A DNA stretch of 64,000 bases from Cryomorphaceae bacterium BACL29 MAG-121220-bin8 (GTDB lineage Bacteria > Bacteroidota > Bacteroidia > Flavobacteriales > Flavobacteriaceae): assembly GCA_905181705.1 (NCBI GenBank), contig CAJIYP010000003.1, forward strand, positions 310,001 to 374,000, read 5' to 3'. The position numbers and the translations under genes were made by a program. Positions within the stretch are counted from its first letter, which is position 1. Each line of letters opens with the position of its first letter. The notes below the pieces were generated by a model, which ran no database searches, was not told the DNA's origin, and worked only from the letters and a program-made list of their open reading frames with translations. Positions 54,746-64,000 of the stretch are shown piece by piece.

Positions 54746-55813
54746 ATGATGAAAATACAAAGTGGAGTTGCTACAGGAGATGAAGTTCAAGAGATTTTCA
54801 GACTAGCAAAAGAAAAAAAATTTGCATTACCAGCTGTAAATGTTATTGGATCTAATTCAATTAATGGTGTTTTAGAAACTGCTTCATCATTGAATGCACC
54901 TGTTATAATTCAATTTTCAAACGGAGGAGCTGTCTTTAATGCTGGAAAAGGGTTGTCAAACGAAAATCAAAATGCAGCTATTAAAGGTGCTATAGCTGGT
55001 GCCAAACATGTTCACGAACTCTCAAAAGCTTACAATGTTCCTGTAATTCTTCATACTGATCATGCCGCTAAAAAACTTCTCCCATGGATTGATGGACTTC
55101 TAATTGCTAGTGAAGATCATTTTAAATCAACTGGCAAATCACTTTTTAGTTCTCACATGATTGACTTGTCTGAGGAACCTATTGAAGAAAATATTTCAAT
55201 TTGTAAAAAATATTTAAAAAGAATGAGCAAGATAGGTATGACTTTAGAAATAGAGTTAGGTATTACTGGAGGAGAAGAAGATGGAGTTGATAATACAGAT
55301 GTGGATGATTCAAAATTATATACTCAGCCTGAAGAAGTAGCTTATGCTTATGAGGAATTATCTAAAGTTAGTGATAGATTTACAATTGCTGCAGCCTTTG
55401 GAAATGTTCATGGAGTTTACAAGCCTGGGAACGTAAAATTAACTCCAAAAATTTTAAAAAATTCTCAAGAATATATTTCTAAAAAATTTAATTTACCAGA
55501 AAATACTATAAACTTTGTTTTTCATGGTGGATCTGGTTCTTCCATTGAAGAAATTAGAGAAGCCATTGATTACGGAGCTATTAAAATGAATATTGACACA
55601 GACATGCAATATGCTTTTATGACCGGAGTAAGAGATTATTTCAATTCCAACCATGAGTTCTTAAAAAATCAAATTGGAAATATTGAAGGATCTGATATTC
55701 CTAATAAGAAATATTATGATCCAAGAGTTTGGTTAAGAAAGGCCGAAGAAAGTTTTAAAAATAGATTAATTCAAGCTTTTAAAGATCTAAACAATATAAA
55801 TACGATTGAATAA
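54746..55813 (+). CDS. fbaA: Fructose-bisphosphate aldolase, class II
   Basis: 355 aa from ATG 54746 (a GTG at 54719 in frame would add nine residues that overlap a TAATTTCG promoter-like site; ATG 54749 is also possible). Zinc-dependent aldolase of glycolysis and gluconeogenesis. Motifs: VATGDEVQEIF, FALPAVNVIGSNS, VILHTDHAAKKLLPW (catalytic Asp and zinc His), IELGITGGEEDGVD, FGNVHGVYKPG, FVFHGGSGSS and KMNIDTDMQYA. Followed by accD after 36 nt. Confidence 0.94.
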   Translation: MMKIQSGVATGDEVQEIFRLAKEKKFALPAVNVIGSNSINGVLETASSLNAPVIIQFSNGGAVFNAGKGLSNENQNAAIKGAIAGAKHVHELSKAYNVPVILHTDHAAKKLLPWIDGLLIASEDHFKSTGKSLFSSHMIDLSEEPIEENISICKKYLKRMSKIGMTLEIELGITGGEEDGVDNTDVDDSKLYTQPEEVAYAYEELSKVSDRFTIAAAFGNVHGVYKPGNVKLTPKILKNSQEYISKKFNLPENTINFVFHGGSGSSIEEIREAIDYGAIKMNIDTDMQYAFMTGVRDYFNSNHEFLKNQIGNIEGSDIPNKKYYDPRVWLRKAEESFKNRLIQAFKDLNNINTIE

Positions 55814-55823
55814 TTTAGTTTCT

Positions 55824-55831
55824 TATATTTG
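55824..55831 (+). promoter_or_regulatory. -7 promoter element TATATTTG upstream of accD
   Basis: Exact TAnnTTTG match 18 nt before the accD ATG. A TTG lies 15 nt upstream, slightly short of the usual spacing. Confidence 0.45.
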
Positions 55832-55849
55832 AAAAAAACATCCTTATAA

Positions 55850-56713
55850 ATGGCTTGGTTTAAAAGAACAATAAAAGGAATTCAGACTGCAACAAAAGAA
55901 AAAAAAGATACACCTGAGGGTTTATGGCACAAAACACCTACTGGAAAAATTATAGATACTGATGAACTTGAACAAAATTTTTATGTATCTCCTGAAGATG
56001 GTTTTCATTTAAGAATTGGAAGTGACGAGTATTTTAATATTCTATTTGATGGTAAATATATAGAATTAGATTCCAAACTTACTTCCAAAGATCCGTTAAA
56101 ATTTACTGACAACAAGCCTTATAAAACAAGGATAAAAGAAGCCGAAAAGAAAACAGGTTTAAAAGATGCTATTAAAATAGCCGTAGGTAAATCTATGGGT
56201 TTAGAAATGGTTATAGCTTGCATGGATTTTAGATACATTGGTGGATCTATGGGTTCAGTTGTTGGTGAAAAAATCACAAGAGCTGTTAATCAAGCAATTT
56301 CAAAAAAAATACCATTATTGATAATATCTAAGTCGGGTGGAGCAAGAATGATGGAAGGGGCTATCTCATTAATGCAAATGGCTAAAACATCTGCAAAACT
56401 TGCTCAACTTTCTAACAAAAAACTTCCTTATGTTTCTTTGTGTACTGACCCTACAACTGGAGGAACTACTGCATCTTTCGCAATGCTCGGAGATATAAAC
56501 ATCTCAGAGCCAGGAGCATTAATAGGATTTGCTGGACCTAGAGTAGTAAAAGACACCACAGGAAAAGATCTTCCAGAGGGATTTCAAAGATCTGAATTTT
56601 TACTGGAACATGGCTTTTTAGATTTTATTACTCCTAGGACTGAACTAAAAGAAAAAGTAAATTTATATTTTGATTTAATACTTAATAGGCCCATTCGTTC
56701 TAATAAAATTTAA
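55850..56713 (+). CDS. accD: Acetyl-CoA carboxylase carboxyltransferase subunit beta, lacking zinc-ribbon cysteines
   Basis: 287 aa; beta half of the carboxyltransferase making malonyl-CoA. The crotonase-like core is intact: [75 protein letters not shown] and [11 protein letters not shown]. The N-terminal region that forms a four-cysteine zinc ribbon in E. coli AccD is present in length, but the cysteine positions read Thr29, Gly32, Ser47 and Asp50 (HKTPTGK, YVSPEDG). I recall the same change in other flavobacteria, so it looks lineage-wide rather than a defect. accA must lie elsewhere. Confidence 0.93.
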   Translation: MAWFKRTIKGIQTATKEKKDTPEGLWHKTPTGKIIDTDELEQNFYVSPEDGFHLRIGSDEYFNILFDGKYIELDSKLTSKDPLKFTDNKPYKTRIKEAEKKTGLKDAIKIAVGKSMGLEMVIACMDFRYIGGSMGSVVGEKITRAVNQAISKKIPLLIISKSGGARMMEGAISLMQMAKTSAKLAQLSNKKLPYVSLCTDPTTGGTTASFAMLGDINISEPGALIGFAGPRVVKDTTGKDLPEGFQRSEFLLEHGFLDFITPRTELKEKVNLYFDLILNRPIRSNKI

Positions 56714-56738
56714 TTACCTCTTTTATAAAATTTAATAC

Positions 56739-56746
56739 TATATTTG
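56739..56746 (+). promoter_or_regulatory. -7 promoter element TATATTTG upstream of rpsO
   Basis: TATATTTG followed by CG matches TAnnTTTG exactly, 54 nt before the rpsO start, leaving a leader long enough for ribosomal-protein regulation. No -33 TTG at proper spacing. Confidence 0.5.
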
Positions 56747-56800
56747 CGCCTCCAATAAATTAATATTGGTTACATAAGAATTATTTACAAAAATATTGGC

Positions 56801-57070
56801 ATGTATTTATCTAAAGAAAACAAAAAAGAAATATTTAAAGAACACGGAAAATCTGATACAGATACCGGATCCGCAGAAGGACAAATAGCTTTATTCACTA
56901 CTAGAATTAATCACTTAACTGAACATCTAAAAAAAAATCGTAAAGATTTTAACACGGAAAGATCATTAGTAATGATGGTAGGTAAAAGAAAAAGCTTGTT
57001 AAGTTACCTTAAAAGTAAAGATATTACTCGTTACAGAGAAATCATTAAAAAACTTAATCTGCGTAAATAA
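56801..57070 (+). CDS. rpsO: 30S ribosomal protein S15
   Basis: 89 aa, the standard length. Family features: DTGSAEGQIALFTTRINHLTEHLKKNRKDF, MMVGKRKSLLSYLKSKD and YREIIKKLNLRK. S15 binds the central domain of 16S rRNA and forms bridge B4. It is followed by pnp after 73 nt, the widespread rpsO-pnp order. Confidence 0.97.
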   Translation: MYLSKENKKEIFKEHGKSDTDTGSAEGQIALFTTRINHLTEHLKKNRKDFNTERSLVMMVGKRKSLLSYLKSKDITRYREIIKKLNLRK

Positions 57071-57143
57071 AAAATTTCTACATAGTTTTTCATTGGTATT
57101 CTACTTAAGACACAACACAACTTAAATTAATTAATGAAAAAAT

Positions 57144-59339
57144 ATGAAAATTAAAACTTATAATGAGTCCATTGACCTTGGTGATGGACGTATAATTACA
57201 CTTGAAACTGGGAAACTTGCAAAACAAGCTCATGGATCTGTTGTAGTTCAAATGGGAAAAGCAATGCTTCTATGTACCGTAGTTTCTAATTATGAAGCAT
57301 CTAATGTAAATTTCCTTCCACTAACCGTGGATTACAGAGAAAAATTTGCTTCTGCAGGAAGATATCCTGGAGGTTTCTTCAAAAGAGAAGCTAGACCAAG
57401 TGATGGAGAGATATTAACAATGCGTTTGGTAGACAGAGTTCTTAGACCATTGTTTCCAAAAGATTATCATTCAGAAGTCCAAGTAATGATTCAGTTAATG
57501 TCTCATGACGAAGATGTAATGCCCGATGCTCTTGCAGGTCTTGCCGCATCTGCTGCAATCCAATTGAGTGACTTTCCTTTTGAATGTGCCATTTCTGAAG
57601 CTCGTGTTGCTAGAGTTGATGGTAAATTCATTATTAATCCAAGTAGAGCTCAATTAGCTAATGCAGATATTGAAATAATGGTTGGCGCTTCAGCCGACTC
57701 TGTAATGATGGTTGAAGGAGAAATGGACGAGTGTAGTGAAGAAGAAATGGCAGATGCGATAAAATTCGCTCACGAATCTATTAAAATTCAAATTGAAGCT
57801 CAAGAAAGATTAGCAAATGCTGTAGGAAAAAAGGAGGTGAGAGAATATGAAACCAGTAATGAAAATGAGGAATTAGCTACAAAAATTCACGAAGCTTCTT
57901 ACAATAAATGTTATGCTATTGCAAAAAAAGGAACTTCAAAAGCTGAACGTAGCTTAGCTTTTTCAAACTTAAAAGAAGAAATAAAAGCATCTTTTTCTGA
58001 TGAAGAAATTGAAGAACACGGTAAATTAATTGGTACATATTTTAGTAAATCTCAAAAAGAAGCTATCAGAGAACTTACTTTAAGTGAAGGATTAAGACTA
58101 GATGGTAGAAAAACAGATGAAATAAGAGATATATGGAGTGAAGTTGATTATTTACCATCAACTCACGGATCAGCTATATTTACTAGAGGTGAAACACAAG
58201 CTTTAGCTACAGTTACATTAGGAACATCTAGAGATGCTAACAAAATTGATATGCCTTCTTTTGAAGGTGAGGAAACTTTCTATTTGCATTATAATTTTCC
58301 TCCATTTTGTACTGGAGAAGCTAGACCACTTAGAGGAACATCAAGAAGAGAGGTAGGACACGGAAATTTAGCTCAAAGAGGATTAAAGGGAATGATTCCT
58401 GAAGACTGCCCATACACTGTAAGAGTTGTAAGTGAAGTTCTTGAATCTAATGGTTCATCATCAATGGCTACTGTTTGCTCAGGTACAATGGCTTTAATGG
58501 ATGCTGGGGTTCAACTAACAAGACCAGTTTCTGGTATTGCTATGGGTCTAATTTCTGATGGTGATAGATATGCTGTTTTAAGTGATATTTTAGGTGATGA
58601 AGATCATCTAGGTGATATGGACTTTAAAGTTACTGGAACAACAGAAGGAATAACAGCTTGTCAAATGGATATTAAAATTAAGGGTTTATCTTATGAAATC
58701 TTAGTAAATGCTTTAAAACAAGCAAGAGATGGTAGACTTCATATTTTAGATAAAATTTCTGAAACTATTGCAAAGCCTAATGTAGATGTTAAATCTCATT
58801 CTCCTAAAATGGTAACTAGTAGAATACCTAATGAATTTATCGGCCCATTTATTGGCCCGGGTGGAAAAGTAATTCAAGAACTACAAAAAACTACTGGATG
58901 TACAATAGTTATTAATGAAGACCCAGAAACTGAAGAAGGAATTGTTGAAATTCTTGGTACTGATCAAGAGGGAATTGATTCTGTACTTTCAAAAATTGAA
59001 TCACTATTGTTTAAGCCTGAAAAGGGAAATACATACGAAGTAAAAGTTATAAAAATGTTAGATTTTGGGGCAGTAGTTGAATATTTAGATGCACCTGGAA
59101 ATGAAGTGCTTTTACATGTTAGTGAAATTGCATGGGAACGAACAGATAATGTAAGCGATGTACTTAAACTTGGAGATGAATTGGAGGTTAAATATTTTGG
59201 AGTAGATCCTAGAACAAGAAAAGAAAAAGTTTCTAGAAAAGCTTTATTAGAAAAGCCTGAGGGTTATGTGGAAAGACCACCAAGACCTCCAAGATCAGAT
59301 AATAGAGGGAGAGACAACAGAAATAGAAACAATAGGTAG
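57144..59339 (+). CDS. pnp: Polyribonucleotide nucleotidyltransferase (PNPase)
   Basis: 731 aa 3'-5' phosphorolytic exoribonuclease of RNA turnover. Two RNase PH domains (about 5-230 and 310-550, with [23 protein letters not shown] and [20 protein letters not shown]), a KH domain with [16 protein letters not shown] near 575, and an S1 domain from about 630 ([19 protein letters not shown]). The C-terminal tail is an Arg/Asn-rich low-complexity extension ([19 protein letters not shown]) that could touch RNA. Confidence 0.97.
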   Translation: MKIKTYNESIDLGDGRIITLETGKLAKQAHGSVVVQMGKAMLLCTVVSNYEASNVNFLPLTVDYREKFASAGRYPGGFFKREARPSDGEILTMRLVDRVLRPLFPKDYHSEVQVMIQLMSHDEDVMPDALAGLAASAAIQLSDFPFECAISEARVARVDGKFIINPSRAQLANADIEIMVGASADSVMMVEGEMDECSEEEMADAIKFAHESIKIQIEAQERLANAVGKKEVREYETSNENEELATKIHEASYNKCYAIAKKGTSKAERSLAFSNLKEEIKASFSDEEIEEHGKLIGTYFSKSQKEAIRELTLSEGLRLDGRKTDEIRDIWSEVDYLPSTHGSAIFTRGETQALATVTLGTSRDANKIDMPSFEGEETFYLHYNFPPFCTGEARPLRGTSRREVGHGNLAQRGLKGMIPEDCPYTVRVVSEVLESNGSSSMATVCSGTMALMDAGVQLTRPVSGIAMGLISDGDRYAVLSDILGDEDHLGDMDFKVTGTTEGITACQMDIKIKGLSYEILVNALKQARDGRLHILDKISETIAKPNVDVKSHSPKMVTSRIPNEFIGPFIGPGGKVIQELQKTTGCTIVINEDPETEEGIVEILGTDQEGIDSVLSKIESLLFKPEKGNTYEVKVIKMLDFGAVVEYLDAPGNEVLLHVSEIAWERTDNVSDVLKLGDELEVKYFGVDPRTRKEKVSRKALLEKPEGYVERPPRPPRSDNRGRDNRNRNNR

Positions 59340-59431
59340 AAAAACCTGTTTTCCTTGTTCATTTTATAATATTTGATATAAACTGTAACTTTTATATGAT
59401 TATTTACGTATAATAATTTTAATAACATCAA

Positions 59432-60295
59432 ATGAGACAATTAAAAATAACCAAACAGGTTACCAATAGAGAAACTGCTTCTTTAGATAAGTATTTACAA
59501 GAAATAGGTAAAGTTGATTTAATTACTGCTGAGGAAGAGGTAGAGTTAGCACAAAAAATTAGAGCTGGAGACGAAAATGCTCTAGACAAATTAACCAAAG
59601 CTAATCTTAGGTTTGTTGTTTCCGTAGCTAAGCAATATCAAAATCAAGGTTTAACTCTTCCCGATTTAATTAATGAAGGAAACCTTGGTCTTATTAAGGC
59701 TGCTAGAAGATTTGATGAAACCAGAGGATTTAAATTTATTTCTTATGCTGTATGGTGGATTCGTCAATCAATTCTTCAAGCATTAGCAGAACAGTCAAGA
59801 ATTGTTAGACTTCCTTTAAATAAAATCGGATCTATTAACAAAATAAATAAAATGTTTGCTTTTTTAGAACAAGCAAATGAAAGGGTTCCATCTGCTGAAG
59901 AAATTGCAAAAGAACTTGACATGACTATTTCAGATGTTAAAGAGTCTATGAAAAATTCCGGAAGACATGTATCAATGGATGCTCCGCTAGTTGAAGGTGA
60001 AGATTCAAATCTATATGATGTTTTAAGAAGTGGTGAATCTCCAAATCCAGATAAAAATCTTCTTCACGAATCTTTAAGAACAGAAATTGAAAGAGCTCTT
60101 GAGACGTTAACCCCAAGAGAAGCTGATGTTGTTAGGCTTTATTTTGGATTAGGTGAAAAACACGCAATGACTTTAGAGGAAATAGGAGAAACATTTGACT
60201 TAACAAGAGAAAGAGTAAGACAAATTAAAGAAAAAGCTATTAGAAGATTAAAACATACATCAAGAAGTAAAATATTAAAAACGTACTTAGGCTAA
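59432..60295 (+). CDS. rpoD: Primary RNA polymerase sigma factor (RpoD/SigA, Bacteroidota type)
   Basis: 287 aa, the short form used as the housekeeping sigma in Bacteroidota, lacking region 1.1. Region 1.2 reads [27 protein letters not shown]; region 2 has [56 protein letters not shown]; region 3 and region 4 ([48 protein letters not shown]) are complete. The -33/-7 elements found in this window are the type this sigma recognises. rpe starts 1 nt after the stop. Confidence 0.95.
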   Translation: MRQLKITKQVTNRETASLDKYLQEIGKVDLITAEEEVELAQKIRAGDENALDKLTKANLRFVVSVAKQYQNQGLTLPDLINEGNLGLIKAARRFDETRGFKFISYAVWWIRQSILQALAEQSRIVRLPLNKIGSINKINKMFAFLEQANERVPSAEEIAKELDMTISDVKESMKNSGRHVSMDAPLVEGEDSNLYDVLRSGESPNPDKNLLHESLRTEIERALETLTPREADVVRLYFGLGEKHAMTLEEIGETFDLTRERVRQIKEKAIRRLKHTSRSKILKTYLG

Positions 60296-60296
60296 C

Positions 60297-60950
60297 ATGA
60301 AATTAATAGCACCTTCAATGCTTGCATCTGACTTTGGAAATCTAGAAAATGAGATTTCGATGGTCAATAATAGTAAAGCTGATTGGTTTCATATTGACGT
60401 AATGGATGGTGTTTTTGTTCCGAATATTTCTTTTGGAACTCCTATAATGAATGTTTTAAAAAAGTGTGCAAAAAAACCATTAGATGTACATTTGATGATT
60501 GTTAATCCAGATAATTATTTAGAAAAATTTGCAGAACTTGGAAGTTGTGTGTTAACAGTTCACTTTGAAGCTTGTACACATCTACACAGGACTGTTCAAA
60601 AAATAAAAAGCCTTAAAATGAAAGCTGGAGTTGCAATCAATCCTCATACTCCTATTTCATCTCTTGAATCAATTATAAATGAAATTGATTTAGTTTGTAT
60701 TATGAGTGTTAACCCTGGATTTGGAGGGCAATCTTTTATTGAAAATACCTATAAGAAAGTTGTAGATCTTAAATCATTAATCAATGTTAGTAACTCAAAT
60801 GCACTAATAGAAATTGATGGTGGTGTCAATTCTAAAAATGCAAAAAAATTAATTGAACAAGGAGCTGATGTTCTTGTCGCTGGTAGTTTTGTATTTAAAT
60901 CAGAAAATCCAACCAACACAATAAGTGATCTTTCTGCCCTTATAAATTAG
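60297..60950 (+). CDS. rpe: Ribulose-phosphate 3-epimerase
   Basis: 217 aa TIM-barrel enzyme of the pentose phosphate pathway. Motifs: IAPSMLASDFGNLENE, WFHIDVMDGVFVPNISFG (metal His and Asp), PLDVHLMIVNPDNY, MSVNPGFGGQSFI, and IDGGVNSKNAKKLIEQGADVLVAGSFVF. Full length and intact. Only one nucleotide separates it from rpoD, so cotranscription is likely. Confidence 0.95.
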   Translation: MKLIAPSMLASDFGNLENEISMVNNSKADWFHIDVMDGVFVPNISFGTPIMNVLKKCAKKPLDVHLMIVNPDNYLEKFAELGSCVLTVHFEACTHLHRTVQKIKSLKMKAGVAINPHTPISSLESIINEIDLVCIMSVNPGFGGQSFIENTYKKVVDLKSLINVSNSNALIEIDGGVNSKNAKKLIEQGADVLVAGSFVFKSENPTNTISDLSALIN

Positions 60951-60993
60951 TTTTTTACTTATTTTATTTACTTTAATAACACAATTATTAAAT

Positions 60994-62076
60994 ATGTGTA
61001 GTAATTACGTAAACGTGATAGGTCTTATGAGTGGTAGCTCTCTAGATGGTGTAGATTTATGTTTAGTTTCTTTTGATAAAAGTAATTATACAAAATATAA
61101 AATTGTTCATGCAAAAACATTTAATTATGATAATATATGGATAAAAAAATTAAAAGAGGCAATTTCTTTAAACAAGGAAGAACTAATTAATATTGATAAT
61201 GATTATGGTGAATTATTAACTCATTATATAAAAAAGTTTACAAAAGAATTCTCTATATCTAAAATTGATTTAATCTCCTCTCATGGTCATACAGTTTTCC
61301 ATAATCCTAAAAAGAAAATAACACTACAAATTGGAAATGGATATATAATCAATAAAAATACCAATCTAAAAGTTGTTTGTGATTTTAGAACTCAAGACAT
61401 GTATGTATCAATGGCCAGGGTGCCCCATCTAGTTCCTATTGGAGACTTAGATCTTTTCTCCAAATTATAAGTTCTGCTCTAAATCTGGGTGGGTTTTCTA
61501 ATATTTCTGTTAAAGAATTCAAGCTGGAATTAAAGCTTTTGATATCTGCCCTGTTAATACCGTTTTGAACCATTATTCAAATAAACTAGGTCTATGACTT
61601 TTGACAAAGATGGTAGCTTTATCTAAAAAAGGGGGGGGTATAAATAATCGATCTTTTTAATGAACTTAACGAAGATAGAGTTTTTATAGAAAATCGGGGC
61701 CAAAGTCTTTAGGAATTGAATTCGTTAACTCAAAAGTTTTACCATTAATAGAAAAATTCTCTGTTGAAACCTGAGGATGTTCTAATAACTTACATAGAAC
61801 ATATTTCTCACCAATTCAACAGATCTATTTCTAGATTTTTCAAAAAATAAAATATTAGTGACCGGAGGAGGAACTTATAATACAACCTTAATTGATTCTA
61901 TAAAACGAAAAATAAAACATGAGTTAGTAGTGCCAGAAAAAAAATTAATAGATTTTAAAGAAGCTATAATTTTTGCGTATATGGGACTTCTAAAAAGTGA
62001 GGAGAAAATTAATTGTTTAAAAAGTGTTACTGGCGCAATAAAAGACCACTCTTCAGGAAAAATATTTAAAAATTAA
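60994..62076 (+). pseudogene. anmK: Anhydro-N-acetylmuramic acid kinase, disrupted by multiple indels
   Basis: AnmK phosphorylates 1,6-anhydroMurNAc during peptidoglycan recycling. The N-terminus is intact (GLMSGSSLDGVDLCLVSFDKS, SSHGHTVFHNPKK), and so is the C-terminus from 61858 (VTGGGTYNTTLID, KEAIIFAYMGLLKSEE, SVTGAIKDHSSGK). Between about 61400 and 61855 the protein can be followed only by changing frame roughly ten times. Examples are GQGAP in one frame then LVPIGD in another, ALNLGGFSNISV, AFDICPVNTVLNHYSNKLG, PKSLGIEFVNSKVLPLIEKFSVET and EDVLITYIEHISHQFNRSISRF. Indels outnumber replacements, and a G8 run lies at 61631-61638. As written it cannot encode a working enzyme. Confidence 0.85.
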
Positions 62077-62787
62077 TACCTAAATCAGATTTTTTAAACT
62101 CATGAATTCTAATATTTTTCCATTTTACTTTTATTCCCCCGCCATCGTGAATTTGTAAAGCTATTCTTCCATCTGCATCACCTATTTTTTCATCAGAATA
62201 AGTAATCATTTGTTTACCATTAAGAAAAGTAGTTACAGAATCTTCATAAACTTTGATTGTTAACTTATTCCAGTCCCCCATTTTTAAAGAAGAATCTTTA
62301 CCATCAAGAGGCTTTATCAACCACCCTCTTCCGTATGATTCGTAAATTCCACCCGTAAATAATCCTGGAGGAGCCACTTCAACTTGCCAGCCGCTAACTT
62401 TAGTTCCATCGACAGTAGATCTAAAAAATACTCCACTATTTCCATTTGCTTCTTGTTTAAATTCAAGATTTAAAATAAAATTTTTATAAAACTTTTCTGT
62501 TCCTAAATAACCATATTTAGCGTCAGGACCACTTTCACAAACTAAAAGCCCATCTTCTACATACCAATTTTCAGTTCCGTAGACTATCCAACCACTTAAA
62601 TCTTTTCCGTTAAACAAATCATTATAGTCTAATTTACTTCCACTTATCACAGTTTTATTATCATTTTTAATTTCTTTTTTAGGATAATTAGTGATTGTGT
62701 GTTTCAGGCGATAGTATTCGTACCGATGCACATGAACTTAGTGTTAAAGAAATGAGTTAATAAATATGAGCAAAAAATGTTTTTCAT
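62066..62787 (-). CDS. DUF1080 (3-keto-disaccharide hydrolase-like) lipoprotein, frameshifted in signal region
   Basis: The conserved domain is intact from about 62630 down to 62066: DLFNGKDLSGWIVYGTENWYVEDG, FYKNFILNLEFKQEANGNSGVFFRS, GWQVEVAPPG, LNGKQMITYSD and GRIALQIHDGG, a concanavalin-like fold linked to sugar hydrolysis. The open frame itself reaches only a GTG at 62731 and has no export signal. Upstream sequence restores one if two bases are skipped: ATG 62787 begins MKNIFCSYLL, a shift at about 62757 gives LISLTLSSCASV with a lipobox cysteine, and a shift near 62699 rejoins TITNYPKK. Likely the same sequence problem as in the neighbouring anmK. Convergent with it. Confidence 0.72.
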
Positions 62788-62871
62788 TTTAATTAATGTT
62801 GGTATCTTAAAAATACTAAAATTATTCATAAATTAATGAATGAAAAGATTAATAATCTTAAAAAATAAATC

Positions 62872-63963
62872 ATGAAAAAATTGACTTTAATATTAATAAT
62901 TTTAATCACTTTCAACACTTATTCCCAAAAAAGAAAAGTATTTTTTAAAAGTTCTAAAGGAAACTTTCTGATTTCTTCTGATTTACATATACACAGTGTG
63001 TTTTCCGATGGTGAAGTGTGGCCAAGTATTAGGATTAAAGAGGCAAGAAGAGATAGCCTTGATTTAATCTCTTTAACTGAGCATTTAGAATATTTAAGTT
63101 ACAGAAATGACATAATTATTCCTGACAGAAATAGATCTTATATAGTTTCTAAAGGGTTATTACAAAAAGAAGAGGTATTAACCGTTGTTAACGGAACAGA
63201 AATTACAAAACCAATGCCACCAGGTCATTTTAATGCAATCTTTATAAAAGATGCTAACCCACTTTTAAATCCTGATGGTAAAGTAGCGATTCAAGAAGCC
63301 AATAATCAAGGTGCTTTTGTGTTTTGGAACCATCCAAATTGGGTAGAAAACAGAGATGATGGTATAGCTAGACTAGATGCTTTACATAAAGAATTATTGG
63401 AGGAAAAATTGTTTCATGGAATAGAAGTTGTAAATGAACACACCTATTCAGAAGAAGCTTTAGAAATTGCTCTATCAAATAATTTAACTATAATGGGAAC
63501 TAGTGATATTCACGGATTAATTGATTGGGAGTATGAAAAAAAAGATGGAGGCCATAGACCAATTACATTCATTATTTCTAAAAATAGAACTATTAAAAGT
63601 ATAAGGGATGCGTTATTTAATCAAAAAACATTTGTTTGGCATAAAGATATGTTAATTGGAAAAGAGGAAAATATTCTTCCTATAATCGATGAGAATTTAA
63701 CAATTACTAGTAAAGGTTACTATAAAAAAATAGTCACCGTTAATATTAAGAATCATAGTGTAGTTCCCTACAAATTAAAATATTTAGGTGAGTATACGTT
63801 TCATAGCTATAATTCCTTTTTGGAAGTCCCAGCAAGGGGAGAAATAAACGTAACGATTAAAACAAAAGAAATATTGGACTCAATTGAAATGAAATTTCAA
63901 TTTTTAAACATTGTTACAGCTCCAAAAAAATTTCTAGAAATAACCAAGTCAGTTGACTTATAA
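62872..63963 (+). CDS. Exported PHP-domain phosphoesterase (Sb-PDE-like)
   Basis: 363 aa with a signal peptide ending TFNTYSQK. The PHP metal site is visible: DLHIHSVFSDGEVW (His39, His41, Asp46), SLTEHLEYLSYR (Glu70, His71), NGTEIT, FWNHPNW and GTSDIHGLIDWEY. The combination of SVFSDGxVWP and an export signal resembles secreted PHP phosphodiesterases annotated as the Sb-PDE family. The C-terminal ~90 residues form a beta domain. It likely hydrolyses organic phosphate esters in the periplasm; the exact substrate is unknown. Confidence 0.82.
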   Translation: MKKLTLILIILITFNTYSQKRKVFFKSSKGNFLISSDLHIHSVFSDGEVWPSIRIKEARRDSLDLISLTEHLEYLSYRNDIIIPDRNRSYIVSKGLLQKEEVLTVVNGTEITKPMPPGHFNAIFIKDANPLLNPDGKVAIQEANNQGAFVFWNHPNWVENRDDGIARLDALHKELLEEKLFHGIEVVNEHTYSEEALEIALSNNLTIMGTSDIHGLIDWEYEKKDGGHRPITFIISKNRTIKSIRDALFNQKTFVWHKDMLIGKEENILPIIDENLTITSKGYYKKIVTVNIKNHSVVPYKLKYLGEYTFHSYNSFLEVPARGEINVTIKTKEILDSIEMKFQFLNIVTAPKKFLEITKSVDL

Positions 63964-63973
63964 AATAATTTTG

Positions 63974-64000
63974 ATGAAAAATCAATTTTATTTTTTATTA
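63974..64000 (+). CDS. Start of a further gene, cut by the window edge
   Basis: ATG at 63974 opens a frame MKNQFYFLL that runs to the last base, 10 nt after the PHP-domain gene. The Lys-then-hydrophobic pattern suggests a signal peptide. Only nine codons are visible, so neither identity nor reality is certain. Confidence 0.4.

Noticed and set aside
56700-56740. Direct repeat of ATAAAATTTAAT between accD and rpsO as a regulatory repeat or operator
   Set aside because: Short AT-only repeats are expected at this base composition and no dyad or consistent spacing supports a binding site.
61620-61660. The A6-G8 run in anmK as a programmed ribosomal or polymerase slippage site
   Set aside because: One slippage site could repair only one shift, but about ten are needed across 450 nt. 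The run is better seen as an error-prone homopolymer.
61471-61857. A non-coding gap of about 390 nt that might hide an RNA or small gene
   Set aside because: Frame-by-frame reading shows remnants of AnmK protein throughout, so the gap is broken coding sequence rather than an intergenic region.
1-64000. CRISPR arrays, insertion sequences, prophage, toxin-antitoxin or other defence islands
   Set aside because: No regularly spaced repeats, transposase or integrase motifs, or defence-type gene sets were found. The window is core genome of a flavobacterium.

Overview
The window is a 64 kb stretch of an AT-rich (roughly 30% GC by eye) chromosome from a marine-type member of the Bacteroidota, class Flavobacteriia. 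Four kinds of evidence point there. Components of the type IX secretion system (T9SS) are present: PorV, GldJ, the DUF5103 plug protein and PorT. A TamA-like protein carries a lipoprotein signal (TamL). The primary sigma factor is short (287 aa), and several genes are preceded by the Bacteroidota -7 element TAnnTTTG. A complete Na+-translocating NADH:quinone reductase suggests a saline habitat. I see no rRNA, CRISPR array, transposase, prophage or integrase. The region is nearly all core genome, with dense coding and many 1-4 nt overlaps.

Layout. 0-4.7 kb: 3' part of gcvP (frameshifted at its end), a KAS III-like synthase and the MlaE/MlaF lipid transporter pair. 4.7-10.6 kb (minus): a run starting at pdhA (PDH E1 alpha), then E2, a short-chain dehydrogenase, a SprT-like metalloprotease, a nucleotidyltransferase and a DUF389 membrane protein. 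10.6-14.8 kb: porV (minus), divergent gldJ and murF (plus). 14.8-24.6 kb: an unrecognised polytopic membrane protein, a lipoprotein amidase, an M20 amidohydrolase, tRNA-Val, a CPBP protease, a double TonB_C protein, an acidic/basic lipoprotein, a DUF3955-like protein, a lipoprotein sulfatase, a flavin reductase-like protein, an O-methyltransferase and TatA.

24.6-34 kb: an M1 peptidase operon with DUF6702-like and carboxypeptidase-regulatory-like proteins behind tRNA-Gly, then GNAT, VanY-like, gpmI, a thioredoxin-like lipoprotein, map and a methyltransferase. 34-41.3 kb (minus): nqrABCDEF, a small uncharacterised protein and apbE, which encodes the flavinyltransferase that matures NqrB and NqrC. 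41.4-47.7 kb: T9SS plug, apaG, pruA, rsmG, fatty acid desaturase and aminotransferase. 47.7-54.7 kb: trkH/trkA, porT, a SpoU-type methyltransferase and tamL (frameshifted). 54.7-61 kb: fbaA, accD, rpsO, pnp, rpoD and rpe. 61-64 kb: an anmK reading frame broken by about ten indels, a DUF1080 lipoprotein broken in its signal region, a secreted PHP phosphoesterase and the first codons of another gene.

No clearly novel multi-gene system is visible. The observations most worth following are these. The gldJ-porV locus lacks the porU I would expect between them. Two tRNA genes sit 14-15 nt upstream of protein starts. AccD lacks its zinc ribbon. A small uncharacterised protein sits inside the Na+-NQR operon. 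Single-base indels are clustered at 61.4-62.8 kb and look more like sequence error or very recent decay than old pseudogenes.
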